From Saprospiraceae bacterium (GTDB taxonomy: Bacteria; Bacteroidota; Bacteroidia; Chitinophagales; Saprospiraceae): DNA of 64,000 nt. The notes under the pieces are model-generated. The model was not told the origin of the DNA and ran no database searches. It worked only from the letters and a program-made list of their open reading frames with translations. A program made the position numbers and the translations under genes. Of the stretch, positions 27,221 through 37,004 are shown in pieces. Numbering within the stretch: the first letter of the stretch is position 1; the number at the start of each line of letters is the position of its first letter. The stretch spans positions 1 through 64,000 of the forward strand of contig JAHDGF010000006.1 in NCBI GenBank assembly GCA_020627785.1, given 5' to 3'.

Positions 27221-28156
27221 TCAACCCTTACCTTCCCAGATAACATTCATAATCTTCCATTGATTTTCAACTTTAGCCAGTTGGAAATGATCAATGCCCC
27301 AAACTGCATTAAGCTTGCCTATCGCAATTTTATCACTGATATCAAAAATCGTGATGGTTCTTATGGAATTTTCATTTGCTTCGGAGCCAGTCTTATTCCA
27401 TTCACCAGACAACTCATACAATTGATCAAAAGTCATTTCTAGGTTATCGTTCTCCTTTTGATTTTTTAAATCATACCAGTAGCCAACTTTTCTGAGATTA
27501 GAATCAATACTCTTCTGAATCTTACTTTGGTCCGTATTGTATAGACCTAAAACATAATCCTCCATGGCTTCATATACTTGATCATACTCAGAATGATTCC
27601 TCACTTTCTGATCGTTGGTAAGATCATAGACATTGCTCCGATATTCAGGAAAAAGTAAAGCATCTGGTAATTTAATTTCATCTGACTCATTGACAAACAT
27701 CGAACTTGCAATCCACCATCGATCATTTAGATATACGACTTGAAAGGCATTAACTCCTCTAGCTTCATATGAACCATCCGGTGTTTTACAATAGAAGCTT
27801 TGAAATACATTTGCGATCCCATTAAATTCTTGAACTTCCACCCCAATGGCGTATTCTTCAAAACCTTTTTCTGGATAACTAGGACCATAGTTTCTCACGA
27901 ACTCTTCAATGTTGGAAGCTCTAGCCTGTCTCGCTAAAGACGCACCCGGTTGCGCTCGAAAAGACATTTTTTGTGCGTTTGGCAGAAATAGATTACGATA
28001 TTCATCCCAGTCCTTTTCTTCTCCCTTATCAAAGGATATAAACTCTATCATTTTGTTGCATACTCCTTCAGGGGTTTTGAAGGCCATGGTGTCAATCGGT
28101 CCAGCAAGAACTAGATTATAAATTGCCATTAAACAGATGGTCATTAGAACTCTCAT
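27221..28156 (-). CDS. Secreted tandem NTF2-like protein
   Basis: 311 residues with a signal peptide (~1-18, ending LVLA). Two NTF2/SnoaL-like modules are visible. The first (~25-165) ends with ARGVNAFQVVYLNDRWWIASSMF. The second (~190-311) ends with IAIGKLNAVWGIDHFQLAKVENQWKIMNVIW, the pattern of the putative lumazine-binding (Lumazine_bd_2) family. No catalytic residues can be assigned; ligand binding is the likely role. Monocistronic, minus strand. Confidence 0.75.
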   Translation of the reverse strand: MRVLMTICLMAIYNLVLAGPIDTMAFKTPEGVCNKMIEFISFDKGEEKDWDEYRNLFLPNAQKMSFRAQPGASLARQARASNIEEFVRNYGPSYPEKGFEEYAIGVEVQEFNGIANVFQSFYCKTPDGSYEARGVNAFQVVYLNDRWWIASSMFVNESDEIKLPDALLFPEYRSNVYDLTNDQKVRNHSEYDQVYEAMEDYVLGLYNTDQSKIQKSIDSNLRKVGYWYDLKNQKENDNLEMTFDQLYELSGEWNKTGSEANENSIRTITIFDISDKIAIGKLNAVWGIDHFQLAKVENQWKIMNVIWEGKG

Positions 28157-28346
28157 AATATCTACATTTAAAGTCTAGTCTAAATTAATTTTTATCCATC
28201 ACCCATTTCAAGATATTCTACCAAGAAATCCAGATTCTGGATTAAAGATGGAATTGCTTTTATTATAATCTAACATAAAATATAGCAAAAGAAATATTGT
28301 AGAATATCTGTTCTTCAATGCTTAGTTTCAAAAGTTATCTATAAAC

Positions 28347-28358
28347 ATTTGCGAAAGC
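28347..28358 (+). repeat. ATTTGCGNAAGC copy 5 (N = A)
   Basis: Intergenic, just downstream of the TPR anti-sigma candidate. Confidence 0.85.
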
Positions 28359-28369
28359 AAAGACCTTTC

Positions 28370-29140
28370 TTACCTCAATTGATCTAAGATATAGATTGTC
28401 TGAGACTTTTGATAAATTTGTTGTGTGTCGATAATTTCTTGAAAAATTTCCTTTGCCTTCGCAGTTTCTTTCAAGGATAATAACGATAAGCCATAATACC
28501 ATCGGACTGCTTCAAATTCTGGATGGGACTTCATTTCATAAAGTTGACTTAAGATCGATCGAGAAGATTGAGAATCTCCAGACTGCAATAGACAAACTGC
28601 TCTATAAAAATCTACTTGCTTATCTCCGGTTATGTTTACAAGATATTGTTGAGCCTTATCATACTTCCCTGCATCATAGGCTAAGAAACCTTTTTCCAAA
28701 TTGGATGAATTTTTCTGAGAAGAATTGGAACGCTCTACTTCGAGGTAAGAATTGGGAAAAGGTGACATCGCTTCCGCAAATAACTGTGCTGGTTCTGTAG
28801 AACGACTGCTTATAAGATAAAAAATAGTTGCTCCAATTAATAAAAAGCCAAGGACTAGTATTAACATGAGAGGTCTGCGATTCTTTTCGTCATTTCTCTG
28901 TGAAGCCAAATGATTCTCAGAATCATACTTTTCTTTTTCAATCGATTGAAAAGTTGACTTTAAATCTTTGTGTGCTCTTTTACGAAATGCTTTTTGAAGA
29001 TTTTCTTGCAGAGAGAGTTCTTCTTGAAAGAGTTTATTTGAGCCAAGTATTTCTTTAAATTCTTCTAATTGTTTGCCTAGCATTTCACCACGAAGGTAGC
29101 GACCGACCATATCTGTAATTTCCACCGCTGTGTACTTCAT
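28370..29140 (-). CDS. One-TM TPR protein, probable anti-sigma factor
   Basis: 256 residues. Residues 1-90 are charged and lie before a single membrane helix (~91-110), so they are predicted cytoplasmic. Residues ~145-256 carry TPR-like helical pairs (AYDAGKYDKAQQYLVNITG, AVRWYYGLSLLSLKETAKAKEIFQEII) facing the periplasm. The start overlaps the stop of an ECF sigma gene by 4 bp, the usual arrangement for sigma/anti-sigma pairs in Bacteroidota. There is no zinc-binding anti-sigma motif, so the assignment rests on topology and context. Confidence 0.75.
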   Translation of the reverse strand: MKYTAVEITDMVGRYLRGEMLGKQLEEFKEILGSNKLFQEELSLQENLQKAFRKRAHKDLKSTFQSIEKEKYDSENHLASQRNDEKNRRPLMLILVLGFLLIGATIFYLISSRSTEPAQLFAEAMSPFPNSYLEVERSNSSQKNSSNLEKGFLAYDAGKYDKAQQYLVNITGDKQVDFYRAVCLLQSGDSQSSRSILSQLYEMKSHPEFEAVRWYYGLSLLSLKETAKAKEIFQEIIDTQQIYQKSQTIYILDQLR

Positions 29141-29694
29141 ACAATGTTACCTTTAACTCCAATAATCGATTTTAATGCTTTTAAGCATTGAGCCTTCCTA
29201 CTTTTAACAACGTCGGTATTTTTCAAGTTTAGTTTCTCAGATATTGCTTCCATTTTATATTGACGATAATAATAGAGTTCTAGTATTTCTCTGCAGTTAC
29301 CTTTTAATTTTTTAAGCGCTTGCTCCATTGTGGTCTGGATGTGCGATTCTTTATAGAATTCATTCATGTATGCATCGGTTGTACCTAATTCAATGGACAC
29401 CTCGGCTTCTGACACCACATCAATTTGCTTTTTAAAAGACTTATTGATTAAATTCTTAGCAATACCAAAAAGATAAGCTTCAGGTGAACTATTAATATGT
29501 TCTACTTTATTTTCTAAAATCATGTTATAAAGAACAATAATTGCATCTTGATAAATATCTAATAAACCATCTTGATCTAGCGAGTACCGCTGCATAGCCC
29601 AAGTCAAAAAACTTGTTCGATTTTCATTATAAAACCGAATTACAGCCTTATTATAATCAACAACTAATAGTTGCTTTAAATCACTAAAGGTCAT
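29137..29694 (-). CDS. ECF-type sigma-70 factor
   Basis: 185 residues. Region 2 (~25-95) with LLDIYQDAIIVLYN and PEAYLFGIAKNLI. Region 4 (~120-180) with KKLKGNCREILELYYYRQYKMEAISEKLNLKNTDVVKSRKAQCLKAL. Cotranscribed with the one-TM TPR protein (4-bp overlap). It stands divergently from the beta-helix lipoprotein, suggesting those accessory genes are among its targets (inference). Confidence 0.9.
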   Translation of the reverse strand: MTFSDLKQLLVVDYNKAVIRFYNENRTSFLTWAMQRYSLDQDGLLDIYQDAIIVLYNMILENKVEHINSSPEAYLFGIAKNLINKSFKKQIDVVSEAEVSIELGTTDAYMNEFYKESHIQTTMEQALKKLKGNCREILELYYYRQYKMEAISEKLNLKNTDVVKSRKAQCLKALKSIIGVKGNIV

Positions 29695-29852
29695 CTTGCT
29701 CTCAATATTGACCTTAAGTATAAGGAATTGTTCACACTTTCTATTTTATAGTCTCTCTAAATAACAAATAGTAAATCAAAATTTGCATTTGTTTTTTTAT
29801 AAAATAAATATGCTCGTTCTCATTTACCTTTTTACTTCTCCAGTCACATACT

Positions 29853-29886
29853 ATTGAAAGACTAAGGATAAGTCTTTCAATTTTTT
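29853..29886 (+). terminator. Intrinsic terminator inside the leader of the beta-helix lipoprotein gene
   Basis: Perfect 11-bp stem (29853-29863 / 29871-29881, 7-base loop) followed by TTTTT to 29886. It points toward the plus strand although no plus-strand gene lies upstream; the preceding gene is divergent. It ends 19 bp before the ATG at 29906. It is therefore either an attenuator of the lipoprotein gene or the end of a short plus-strand transcript. Confidence 0.7.
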
Positions 29887-29905
29887 AAAAAAACTTGTTT
29901 TAATA

Positions 29906-31096
29906 ATGAAAAAATTATCATTCCTAATGATGGGCATTCCTTTGATATGCCTCCTTTCTAGCTGTGGAGATTTCTTCACGGAATTAGCCACAAATGACGC
30001 TATCGATAAGAGCGGCGAAATCAACGCCGATGAAGTCTGGACAGAAACCGGAAGCTCTATTGATATACATGTAGAATCAGATCTAATTATCAATGCACAT
30101 GTCGAAGTCGACCAAGGCATAAGCATTTTAGTTGAAGATGGTGCCGCAATTATCGTGAGAGATGGAGGTAGCTTTGAAGTGAAAGGTAGAAGTGGTTCTG
30201 AGGTGAAAATATTTGGGACAGGCAATGACGACCAAGCAACCTGGAGAGGGATTTATTTTAATTCGGACAGCAATGACAATGAACTTAGCCATGTTGAAAT
30301 CAAAGGAGCAGGTTCAGCCGTCATTGAGATTGGAGATAAGAAAAATGATGCGGCGGCGGTCGAAGTTTTAGGCACCCTATGGATGACCAATTGCGAAATT
30401 ACTTCTTCTACAGAGGTGGGTGTTCTTGTCAACGGAAACTCGACTAGAACCTCTAATCTCAGAAATTTTGAAAATATAGAAATCAATGGCGTGAGCACCT
30501 ATCCTATGATGGTAGAGTTTGAAGCCTTGAACAATTTTTCCGAGGATTTAAGTTCTTGCGTGTTTGAGGAAAATGGAACCAACATGATTGGTTTATTCGG
30601 TGATACTTCTGGTATCTCAGGCAATCATACTTGGCATGGTGCGTCTGTCCCTTATTATGTATCTGAAGGACTGGCCATTAATGGCGGTCTAGAGATCGTT
30701 GGCAATACAGAATTGGTCATGCAAAAAAATGCGGAGTTGTACGTCAATAGCACCAACGCATCTTATTACTTCAATATCAATGGTACGGCATCGGCTCCGA
30801 TAACTATCCGAGGAGAAGAGCCTGGAATCAACTCTTGGCCGGGCATCTGGTATAATACTAATAATGCAAATAATAGAATTTCACATACCTCAATCAATGG
30901 TGGAGGAGTACCTTCTGGAACGGCAGAAAAATCTGCCATTTTTGTTTCAGGGCTATCTTCTCCAGGTAGCACCTTGGTGCTTAACAATGTTGATATTCAA
31001 AATTCTGAATGTGCTTTACGTAAGGGTCCAACAGCCATTGTTACCGGTACATCTTCTATCACTTTAGCGGCTGGAGTCAACGCCTCTTGTGAATAA
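29906..31096 (+). CDS. Parallel beta-helix lipoprotein
   Basis: 396 residues. Lipobox LSSC, lipidation at Cys20. The mature protein is built of short repeated strand-turn units with Asn/Gly-rich turns (GTGNDDQATWRGIYFNSDSNDNELSHVEIKGAG and a similar unit near residue 310: ISHTSINGGGVPSG), the pattern of a right-handed beta-helix. Probably exposed on the cell surface or in the periplasm. Divergent from the sigma/TPR pair. Confidence 0.8.
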   Translation: MKKLSFLMMGIPLICLLSSCGDFFTELATNDAIDKSGEINADEVWTETGSSIDIHVESDLIINAHVEVDQGISILVEDGAAIIVRDGGSFEVKGRSGSEVKIFGTGNDDQATWRGIYFNSDSNDNELSHVEIKGAGSAVIEIGDKKNDAAAVEVLGTLWMTNCEITSSTEVGVLVNGNSTRTSNLRNFENIEINGVSTYPMMVEFEALNNFSEDLSSCVFEENGTNMIGLFGDTSGISGNHTWHGASVPYYVSEGLAINGGLEIVGNTELVMQKNAELYVNSTNASYYFNINGTASAPITIRGEEPGINSWPGIWYNTNNANNRISHTSINGGGVPSGTAEKSAIFVSGLSSPGSTLVLNNVDIQNSECALRKGPTAIVTGTSSITLAAGVNASCE

Positions 31097-31170
31097 AAAA
31101 AACAAGTTTTTATTGAGGTCTGACTCAGCAATGAGTTGGATCTCATCTTAATTTATCAAATTATAGAACA

Positions 31171-32592
31171 ATGAATTATTACAAATATCTACTATTACTT
31201 TTTATACCTTTTGCTTTAGTTAGTTGCGATTTATTTGGCGACATGGAAGAAGAGCCAGAACCAATGAAAGCACTATCTGCTCTTTGGTCAATGGATAAAA
31301 TAGAATGTGAGGCTCCTTGCGAAGTAGGATTCACCAATTTCACAGTTGAAAATGTAGATTGCGAATGGGACTTTGGAGATGGAAGTATAGGGGATATCAG
31401 TTGCAATACGGTCCATACATTTGCAACAGCGGGAGAATACGAAATAACATTAAAGGTCACTGATGAAGAGGGAAATACGGCAAGTTCATCACAGACTTTA
31501 AACGTAACAGAGCCAGACTCTTCACTTGGTCATCCGTTTTCTGGAATTAAGTTAGTTCCAGGCAATGGAAATATTGCTGCACAGCGTATTGTAGAAGTAC
31601 CAAATGGTTTTATTATGTTGGTCGGAAATCATATGAATGATGGACCACTTTCCACAAAACCTGCATTTAACCTACTCGTCCAAATGGACCACAGAGGGGA
31701 GGCATTCAACTTTGTACAACTTCCCACCAATGTCATAGGAATAGACATGGTCAAGACCTTAAATGACCGCATTTTAATAGCAGGCACAGAAGGCAATTTT
31801 GGAATGGTAATGGAAATAGACCATAACTTAAATACGGTCAAAAAATATACATCTAATCTAGAAGCCTCTGCTTTCACTTCGCTGGATTACAATGGAGGTA
31901 ATGAAATTTACGCTGCAGGATATCAGACGGTAGGAAATGTGCAAAGTGCTTTGGTTCAAAAAATATCAAGTTCTTTCTTTTATCTTAAAAGTTGGCAAAC
32001 TGAGGCCAATTCAGATTCACGATTTGATAATATAGTAACTCATCAGGACCAGGTATTTCTTAATGCATATATCCCTGCCGAAAATAAATCAATTATATAC
32101 AATATGCAGAGCGACTTGGAAGATGCCAATGCACTTGTCGTTCTTTCAGATAGCAATATAACAGATATCGAGGTTGACGATGAACGGGTCTATGCTGCTG
32201 CCATAGGACCTGCTGGATCCAAAAGTCGACTCGCAGAGTTCACCCATGATCTTCTGCTCTTAGATGAACAGGATATTTCTGCCCAGGCCGTTAATAATGC
32301 TTTATTTCCACTTGACCTCCAAATAATTGATGGTCACTATCTACTACCCTCTTTAATCTTAAATCCAGGAGAGGAATGCCAGATAAGCTCTTCTCTTCAA
32401 AAAGTATGCACAACAGGTAATCAATGCGCTTCTAATATTATCACCTGTCCTGAGAATCAAACAACCATCATTCTATCTCAGATAATTCAACTTGAGAATG
32501 AGGAGTATCTTGCAGTGGGTACCTCGAGTGATGCTGATCAAGTATTTGATGTCGCGTATTTGATGTTAGATAATGAATTTAACTTGAAGTAA
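31171..32592 (+). CDS. PKD-domain lipoprotein with C-terminal propeller-like region (paralogue 1)
   Basis: 473 residues. Lipobox LVSC, lipid at Cys19. PKD domain at ~35-115 (CEVGFTNFTVENVDCEWDFGDGS ... HTFATAGEYEITLKVTD). The rest (~125-473) is repetitive beta structure resembling a propeller (VEVPNGFIMLVGNHM, LNDRILIAGTEGNFG, NEIYAAGYQTVG). It is the paralogue of the minus-strand gene at 35587-36981, on the other side of the CHAT gene: same lipobox, same APC near the PKD start, same order of domains. A strong terminator follows. Confidence 0.82.
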   Translation: MNYYKYLLLLFIPFALVSCDLFGDMEEEPEPMKALSALWSMDKIECEAPCEVGFTNFTVENVDCEWDFGDGSIGDISCNTVHTFATAGEYEITLKVTDEEGNTASSSQTLNVTEPDSSLGHPFSGIKLVPGNGNIAAQRIVEVPNGFIMLVGNHMNDGPLSTKPAFNLLVQMDHRGEAFNFVQLPTNVIGIDMVKTLNDRILIAGTEGNFGMVMEIDHNLNTVKKYTSNLEASAFTSLDYNGGNEIYAAGYQTVGNVQSALVQKISSSFFYLKSWQTEANSDSRFDNIVTHQDQVFLNAYIPAENKSIIYNMQSDLEDANALVVLSDSNITDIEVDDERVYAAAIGPAGSKSRLAEFTHDLLLLDEQDISAQAVNNALFPLDLQIIDGHYLLPSLILNPGEECQISSSLQKVCTTGNQCASNIITCPENQTTIILSQIIQLENEEYLAVGTSSDADQVFDVAYLMLDNEFNLK

Positions 32593-32641
32593 AATATAAA
32601 TTCAAAGTCAATCATTAACAACTTCCAAAATTAATATGATT

Positions 32642-32672
32642 AAATCCTCAGGGCAAATCCTGAGGATTTTTT
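32642..32672 (+). terminator. Terminator between the PKD lipoprotein and the CHAT gene
   Basis: Perfect 11-bp stem (32642-32652 / 32659-32669) and a run of six T (32667-32672). It makes the CHAT gene a separate transcription unit or limits read-through into it; the ATG follows at 32701. Confidence 0.88.
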
Positions 32673-32700
32673 GTAATTTCATAAGCCTCAAAAAATAGTA

Positions 32701-35514
32701 ATGAAACATCTTCCAAATCAATTAATCTTACTATTTCTAGTAAGTTGTACGTGTAACTTTAGCTATGCTCAACCGCTGAGAACTGAAGCAAGAGCACTTT
32801 TAATTAAGGCATCCGACACGAGTAACGATAGGGCATATCCAGATGCAAGAGCTTATGCAAAGTCTGGTATGAATCTCTATGATGAAGCTACCCCAAAGGA
32901 TACCTTTTACTATATGCTTTTCGATGAGTGGTTGTACAACACCATGTATGCCGGAACTACAGATACTATTCTAGCTTATGTGGATAAATATGTAACAGGC
33001 GCTCAATCATATTATGGCAAAGAATCTGAGAGAGGAATTCAAAGTCTCAAGCACAAGGCTAATTATTATTATCTAAAAGGAGAATATGATAAAGCTTTGG
33101 CAGAATTTGAAATATTGATTGAGGCTTTTGAGGCCTTGGAAAATCCGAATCTTAAAAAACTAGCCCAGGCCAGGGCGAACAAAGCACTTTGTTACTCTAG
33201 GATTTTTCGCTTGGATGATGCGTTGATTGAGTATCTTGAAATTTTAAAAATCAGCAAACAATTAAGCGAAAATGGCGAAAGCAACGAAGTAAGATCCAGT
33301 CTAATTAATATTGGCGTCATTTACTGGTTAAAGGGAGATGTAGAGAAGGCGACGCAATACAACATTGATGCCTATGAAATGTCCCTTCGATTAAATGGTC
33401 GTTTCTCGGGGTATAATCTTCAATCAATTTCAAATATCATTATTGGTTATACGGACTTAAAAAATTATAATGAAGGGCTTTCATTCGTTGAGGAAGGAAT
33501 TACGGTAGGCACAAAACTACACGGAGAAAAAAGTGAATACGTATTCAGCATGTATGGTAGTAAAGCAACATTACTTATGCAAATGAAAAAGTTCAACGAG
33601 GCAGAACTAGCTTTAAGAAAGGCTCAAGAATTGATGGAGGGAACTCAGTGGGGTTCGATAAAGTCAACTTTAGAATTCCATAATGACTTAGGAGTACTAA
33701 AACAAAAACAGCTTAATTTTCCCGAAGCCATTGTGAATTTCAACAAAGGTCTTCTTCTTAATACCAATCACACAAATAAAGAAGGGCTTGATGGTATTTC
33801 TGATTATTGGAGCTATTACATTACTACACAACGCTATGGAGATTGTTACAAAGAATGGTATAAGTTAGATAAGAGTGAAGAAAAATTAGATAGTGCCATT
33901 CACTATCATTCATTATTGATGGATTTCCTAGAGGACATTAGAGAAAAAAATCCAAGCAATTACGCGTCTACATACTCTGATAAATTCCAACACAATAGCT
34001 GGACTTACGCGGAGGACTTCTACCTTAAAAATGATTTGCAAACGGCCATGCAAATTATTGAAAGGAATAAAACCTACAGTAATTTAAATGCTATAAATTC
34101 TCAAGATATATTATTTGATGGAGTTAATGGAGAGCAGTTAGATTCTGTAGAAAACCAAAAGGCGATTGCTAATAAAATCGAAAAAAACTTACTGCAAGTT
34201 GAAGATGAATTGTCTCCGGAGTATACGGCGACTTTGGATTCACTACAAAAGGCAAGAGTCACTTATGATGAACTTTTGAGTGAAATTAAAGAAGACAACC
34301 CTGATTTGTATGCGCTAAAATTTGAACCACAAAGATTTTCTTACAAAAAAGTTCAAGCCAGCTTAGCTAAAAATGAATGCATCTTAGAATATTCTGTTTC
34401 TGATTCCTTGTTGGGAATCTATGTGATCACAGCGGACAATCTTGAAGCAAGGTATATTTCTTCAGTAGGCTTAGATACGCTTATCGCAAATACTTATCAA
34501 TCCATTATAGAGAAAAAAGAAATAACAAAGTCGCTCGATCGAATCAGCGAAATTCTCATTGGTTCTATAGTGGAATTCATAAGACCAGATATCTCTCAAC
34601 TTGTCATTGTTCCTGAGTGGTACCTTGCTTCATTTCCATTTGAACTACTTCAACTAAACAATCAGCAAATCGTTCAAAATTATAACATTAGTTATAGTAA
34701 CTCGACACTTCAATTTTTACAGGCCAAGGAGAAAAACTCTAATGGCAATGGAGAGATCGCTTGCTTTGTGCCTGACTATAATACCATTGATACGACTAAT
34801 TTTAAGGATGAGGATATTCCACAGTATGCTGAATTGGTCAGAAGTGGATACCACAATTTGCCTGGAGCAAAAGCGGAAGTAGAAGCCATCTTAGAAATAA
34901 TATCAGGAATTTCCTTTTCCGGAAAAGAAGCCAATAAAAATTCTTTGATGAACTTAGCAAAGGATTACTCCATCCTACACTTTGCCATGCACTCCGAAAT
35001 GAATAAAGAGAAACCGCTCCACTCTGCCCTACTTTTTTCTTCTGAAGATTCAACTTCATATAGCAAACTAAAAGCACTAGAATTATACAATCAATCTTTT
35101 AATTCAGACCTTGTAGTTTTAAGTGCATGTAGCTCTGGATTTGATCGATTCAACAAGGGAGAAGGTGTGCTTGGATTTGCGAAAGCATTTGCCTATGCTG
35201 GGGTCCCTTCCTTGGTTTATTCGATTTGGAAAATCCCAGACAATTCATCGTCTTATATAATGACTCACTTTTACAATCATCTGGCAGAGGGAAAAGCCAA
35301 AGATGAAGCCTTACGATTGGCCAAGCTAGACTATATCAATGATGATGGTATCCCGACAAGCCAAAAAAGCCCATACTACTGGGCAGGCTTTATTGCTTCT
35401 GGAAACATGAGTCCCATTCAGGTCGGTTCAAAAAGTAATTCTATTTTTAGGATCGGAGGTGGTCTCCTGTTAATCGGTTTATTGATGTTTATAAAAAGAA
35501 CCTCTACGACCTAA
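32701..35514 (+). CDS. Secreted, C-terminally anchored TPR-CHAT (caspase-like) protease
   Basis: 937 residues. N-terminal export signal: cleavage after SYA (~23), or lipidation at Cys16 in LVSC. Residues ~110-400 form TPR-like helical pairs (YYLKGEYDKALAEFEILIEAF, NIGVIYWLKGDVEKATQYNIDAY). A coiled segment (~480-540) follows. CHAT domain ~620-905 with catalytic His764 in LHFAMHSE and Cys810 in VVLSACSSG, plus GEGVLGFAKAFAYAGVPS. A final helix (~912-930) followed by Lys-Arg anchors the tail, which puts the protease domain outside the cytoplasm. CHAT proteases are clan CD peptidases related to caspases. Lies between two paralogous PKD lipoproteins. Confidence 0.92.
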   Translation: MKHLPNQLILLFLVSCTCNFSYAQPLRTEARALLIKASDTSNDRAYPDARAYAKSGMNLYDEATPKDTFYYMLFDEWLYNTMYAGTTDTILAYVDKYVTGAQSYYGKESERGIQSLKHKANYYYLKGEYDKALAEFEILIEAFEALENPNLKKLAQARANKALCYSRIFRLDDALIEYLEILKISKQLSENGESNEVRSSLINIGVIYWLKGDVEKATQYNIDAYEMSLRLNGRFSGYNLQSISNIIIGYTDLKNYNEGLSFVEEGITVGTKLHGEKSEYVFSMYGSKATLLMQMKKFNEAELALRKAQELMEGTQWGSIKSTLEFHNDLGVLKQKQLNFPEAIVNFNKGLLLNTNHTNKEGLDGISDYWSYYITTQRYGDCYKEWYKLDKSEEKLDSAIHYHSLLMDFLEDIREKNPSNYASTYSDKFQHNSWTYAEDFYLKNDLQTAMQIIERNKTYSNLNAINSQDILFDGVNGEQLDSVENQKAIANKIEKNLLQVEDELSPEYTATLDSLQKARVTYDELLSEIKEDNPDLYALKFEPQRFSYKKVQASLAKNECILEYSVSDSLLGIYVITADNLEARYISSVGLDTLIANTYQSIIEKKEITKSLDRISEILIGSIVEFIRPDISQLVIVPEWYLASFPFELLQLNNQQIVQNYNISYSNSTLQFLQAKEKNSNGNGEIACFVPDYNTIDTTNFKDEDIPQYAELVRSGYHNLPGAKAEVEAILEIISGISFSGKEANKNSLMNLAKDYSILHFAMHSEMNKEKPLHSALLFSSEDSTSYSKLKALELYNQSFNSDLVVLSACSSGFDRFNKGEGVLGFAKAFAYAGVPSLVYSIWKIPDNSSSYIMTHFYNHLAEGKAKDEALRLAKLDYINDDGIPTSQKSPYYWAGFIASGNMSPIQVGSKSNSIFRIGGGLLLIGLLMFIKRTSTT
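35175..35186 (+). repeat. ATTTGCGNAAGC copy 6 (N = A)
   Basis: In the CHAT coding region, on the coding strand (G-F-A-K-A-F-A). Confidence 0.85.
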
Positions 35515-35525
35515 CAAATAAATAA

Positions 35526-35562
35526 GCTGCGAGCGAATTTATAGATTCGCTCGCAGCCTTTT
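35526..35562 (+). terminator. Terminator of the CHAT gene
   Basis: Perfect 13-bp GC-rich stem (35526-35538 / 35545-35557), 6-base loop, tail CTTTT. It sits between the convergent CHAT and second PKD lipoprotein genes and may serve both. Confidence 0.9.
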
Positions 35563-35586
35563 CCAAAGATTTATCTCCGGATCTTT

Positions 35587-36981
35587 TTACTCCCTAAAAT
35601 CTCCATCGTCAATCATGAGAAACACCTTTTCTGAATCGTCATCTTCATAGACAAAGCCGACAGAGTAAATATTTGTATCATCACTTATCATACTTAAGGT
35701 GATAAAGCCATTCGTTTCATATTCTTCACAACTTAAGGTACAAGAAAAATCCGGGGCCGATAAGTTGCCGGACCACACGAGATAGGAACTTACCGAATTG
35801 CAGTCTACACCATCAGTAATGAAATTTGAAGTGGCTAATATCGTCTCATCTTGATGCCTGACAAGGTGAACTGGATGTGGATGTTCGATTCCAATGTCAG
35901 GAATACCACCAGCAATACTATTGGTAAGCTCAAGGGACAAAGTCCTTATGCTGTTGACATTCGTTGTGGGATTAAAACTAGCAAAATAAAATCCTGTCTC
36001 ATCTACATCCATTTTGCCTATTCTCCCACCCACTCTTGTGGAGTGAAGACTTTCCAAAAAATCAGATTCTAATACCTCAAATATAGTGAAGGTACTTAGT
36101 TCTACTTCTTGAATGGCAACATAAATCTTACCATCATAAACCTTAGCATCTACACCCGAAAGGTCTCTGGCTATACCTAAGTTCAACACAACTTGGACAA
36201 CATTCAATTCTTCATCAAATTTTTGAAGTATTGCACTAGTCCTATCTCCGAAGACCGTACCAATAATAAATGGTCTGCCCTCTTCGATAAAGGTCACCTT
36301 CTTGTAGACGTTATTTTCGGCAGCTCCTTCATCATTGAATTGATCTATGACACTTCCATCTACAGGATTTACGTTCGCAATAAAACCATACCCAAATTCA
36401 GAACCTACAACGTATATGCTGTTACCATTAGCCTCAATATCACTTATGGACCATGAACTCGGCAGCCGAATTGATCTAACAAAATCTCCTGTCTTTGTGA
36501 AGATTGCAAACTCATTGATCCGCTGTAAGCTAGGAATAAGTGCACTGCCTTCATTACTAGATTGGGTAAGTACATAGAGATGGTCATCGTATTCTGTTAT
36601 GTCAATGGCAATCGAATTTAAATGAGGAGCATATTCAATAAGTGTTGAGGGATTCCGGACGCCTGAAAAAACGCTGATGCGCATTTCTGAAACAGCCATG
36701 GACTCTCCCATAAAGGCTGTTAAGGTTACCAAATATTCTCCTGGTGAATCGTAAATATGAACCGGATGTTCTTCAAATGAAAATATATCATCCCCAAAAT
36801 CCCACCTATAACTATCAGCATTCATAGAAAGGTTCGTAAAAAAGACGGCACATGGAGCATCACAATCGCTGATTGATACTTCAAAATCTGACACCAAGTC
36901 ATCCGTACCGGGAAAAGGAAAGTCATCACAACCATAGAAAACAACAGCGATCATGATGATGCATAGTAATTTCTTACACAT
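35587..36981 (-). CDS. PKD-domain lipoprotein with propeller-like region (paralogue 2)
   Basis: 464 residues. Lipobox FYGC, lipid at Cys18. PKD domain (~33-105: CAVFFTNLSMNADSYRWDFGDD ... HIYDSPGEYLVTLTA). The remainder repeats strand patterns like the paralogue at 31171-32592 (DDHLYVLTQSSNEG, GNSIYVVGSEFGYGFIANVNPVDGSVI). Transcribed after the lipoprotein at 37005 with a 23-bp gap. Confidence 0.82.
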   Translation of the reverse strand: MCKKLLCIIMIAVVFYGCDDFPFPGTDDLVSDFEVSISDCDAPCAVFFTNLSMNADSYRWDFGDDIFSFEEHPVHIYDSPGEYLVTLTAFMGESMAVSEMRISVFSGVRNPSTLIEYAPHLNSIAIDITEYDDHLYVLTQSSNEGSALIPSLQRINEFAIFTKTGDFVRSIRLPSSWSISDIEANGNSIYVVGSEFGYGFIANVNPVDGSVIDQFNDEGAAENNVYKKVTFIEEGRPFIIGTVFGDRTSAILQKFDEELNVVQVVLNLGIARDLSGVDAKVYDGKIYVAIQEVELSTFTIFEVLESDFLESLHSTRVGGRIGKMDVDETGFYFASFNPTTNVNSIRTLSLELTNSIAGGIPDIGIEHPHPVHLVRHQDETILATSNFITDGVDCNSVSSYLVWSGNLSAPDFSCTLSCEEYETNGFITLSMISDDTNIYSVGFVYEDDDSEKVFLMIDDGDFRE

Positions 36982-37004
36982 AATTTTCTTGAGTTTAAAA
37001 ATTA

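Noticed and set aside
32701-35514. Type III-E CRISPR (Craspase) assignment for the CHAT gene
   Set aside because: No Cas7-11-type effector and no repeat array is in the window, and this CHAT protein carries export and anchor signals, unlike the cytoplasmic Craspase peptidase.
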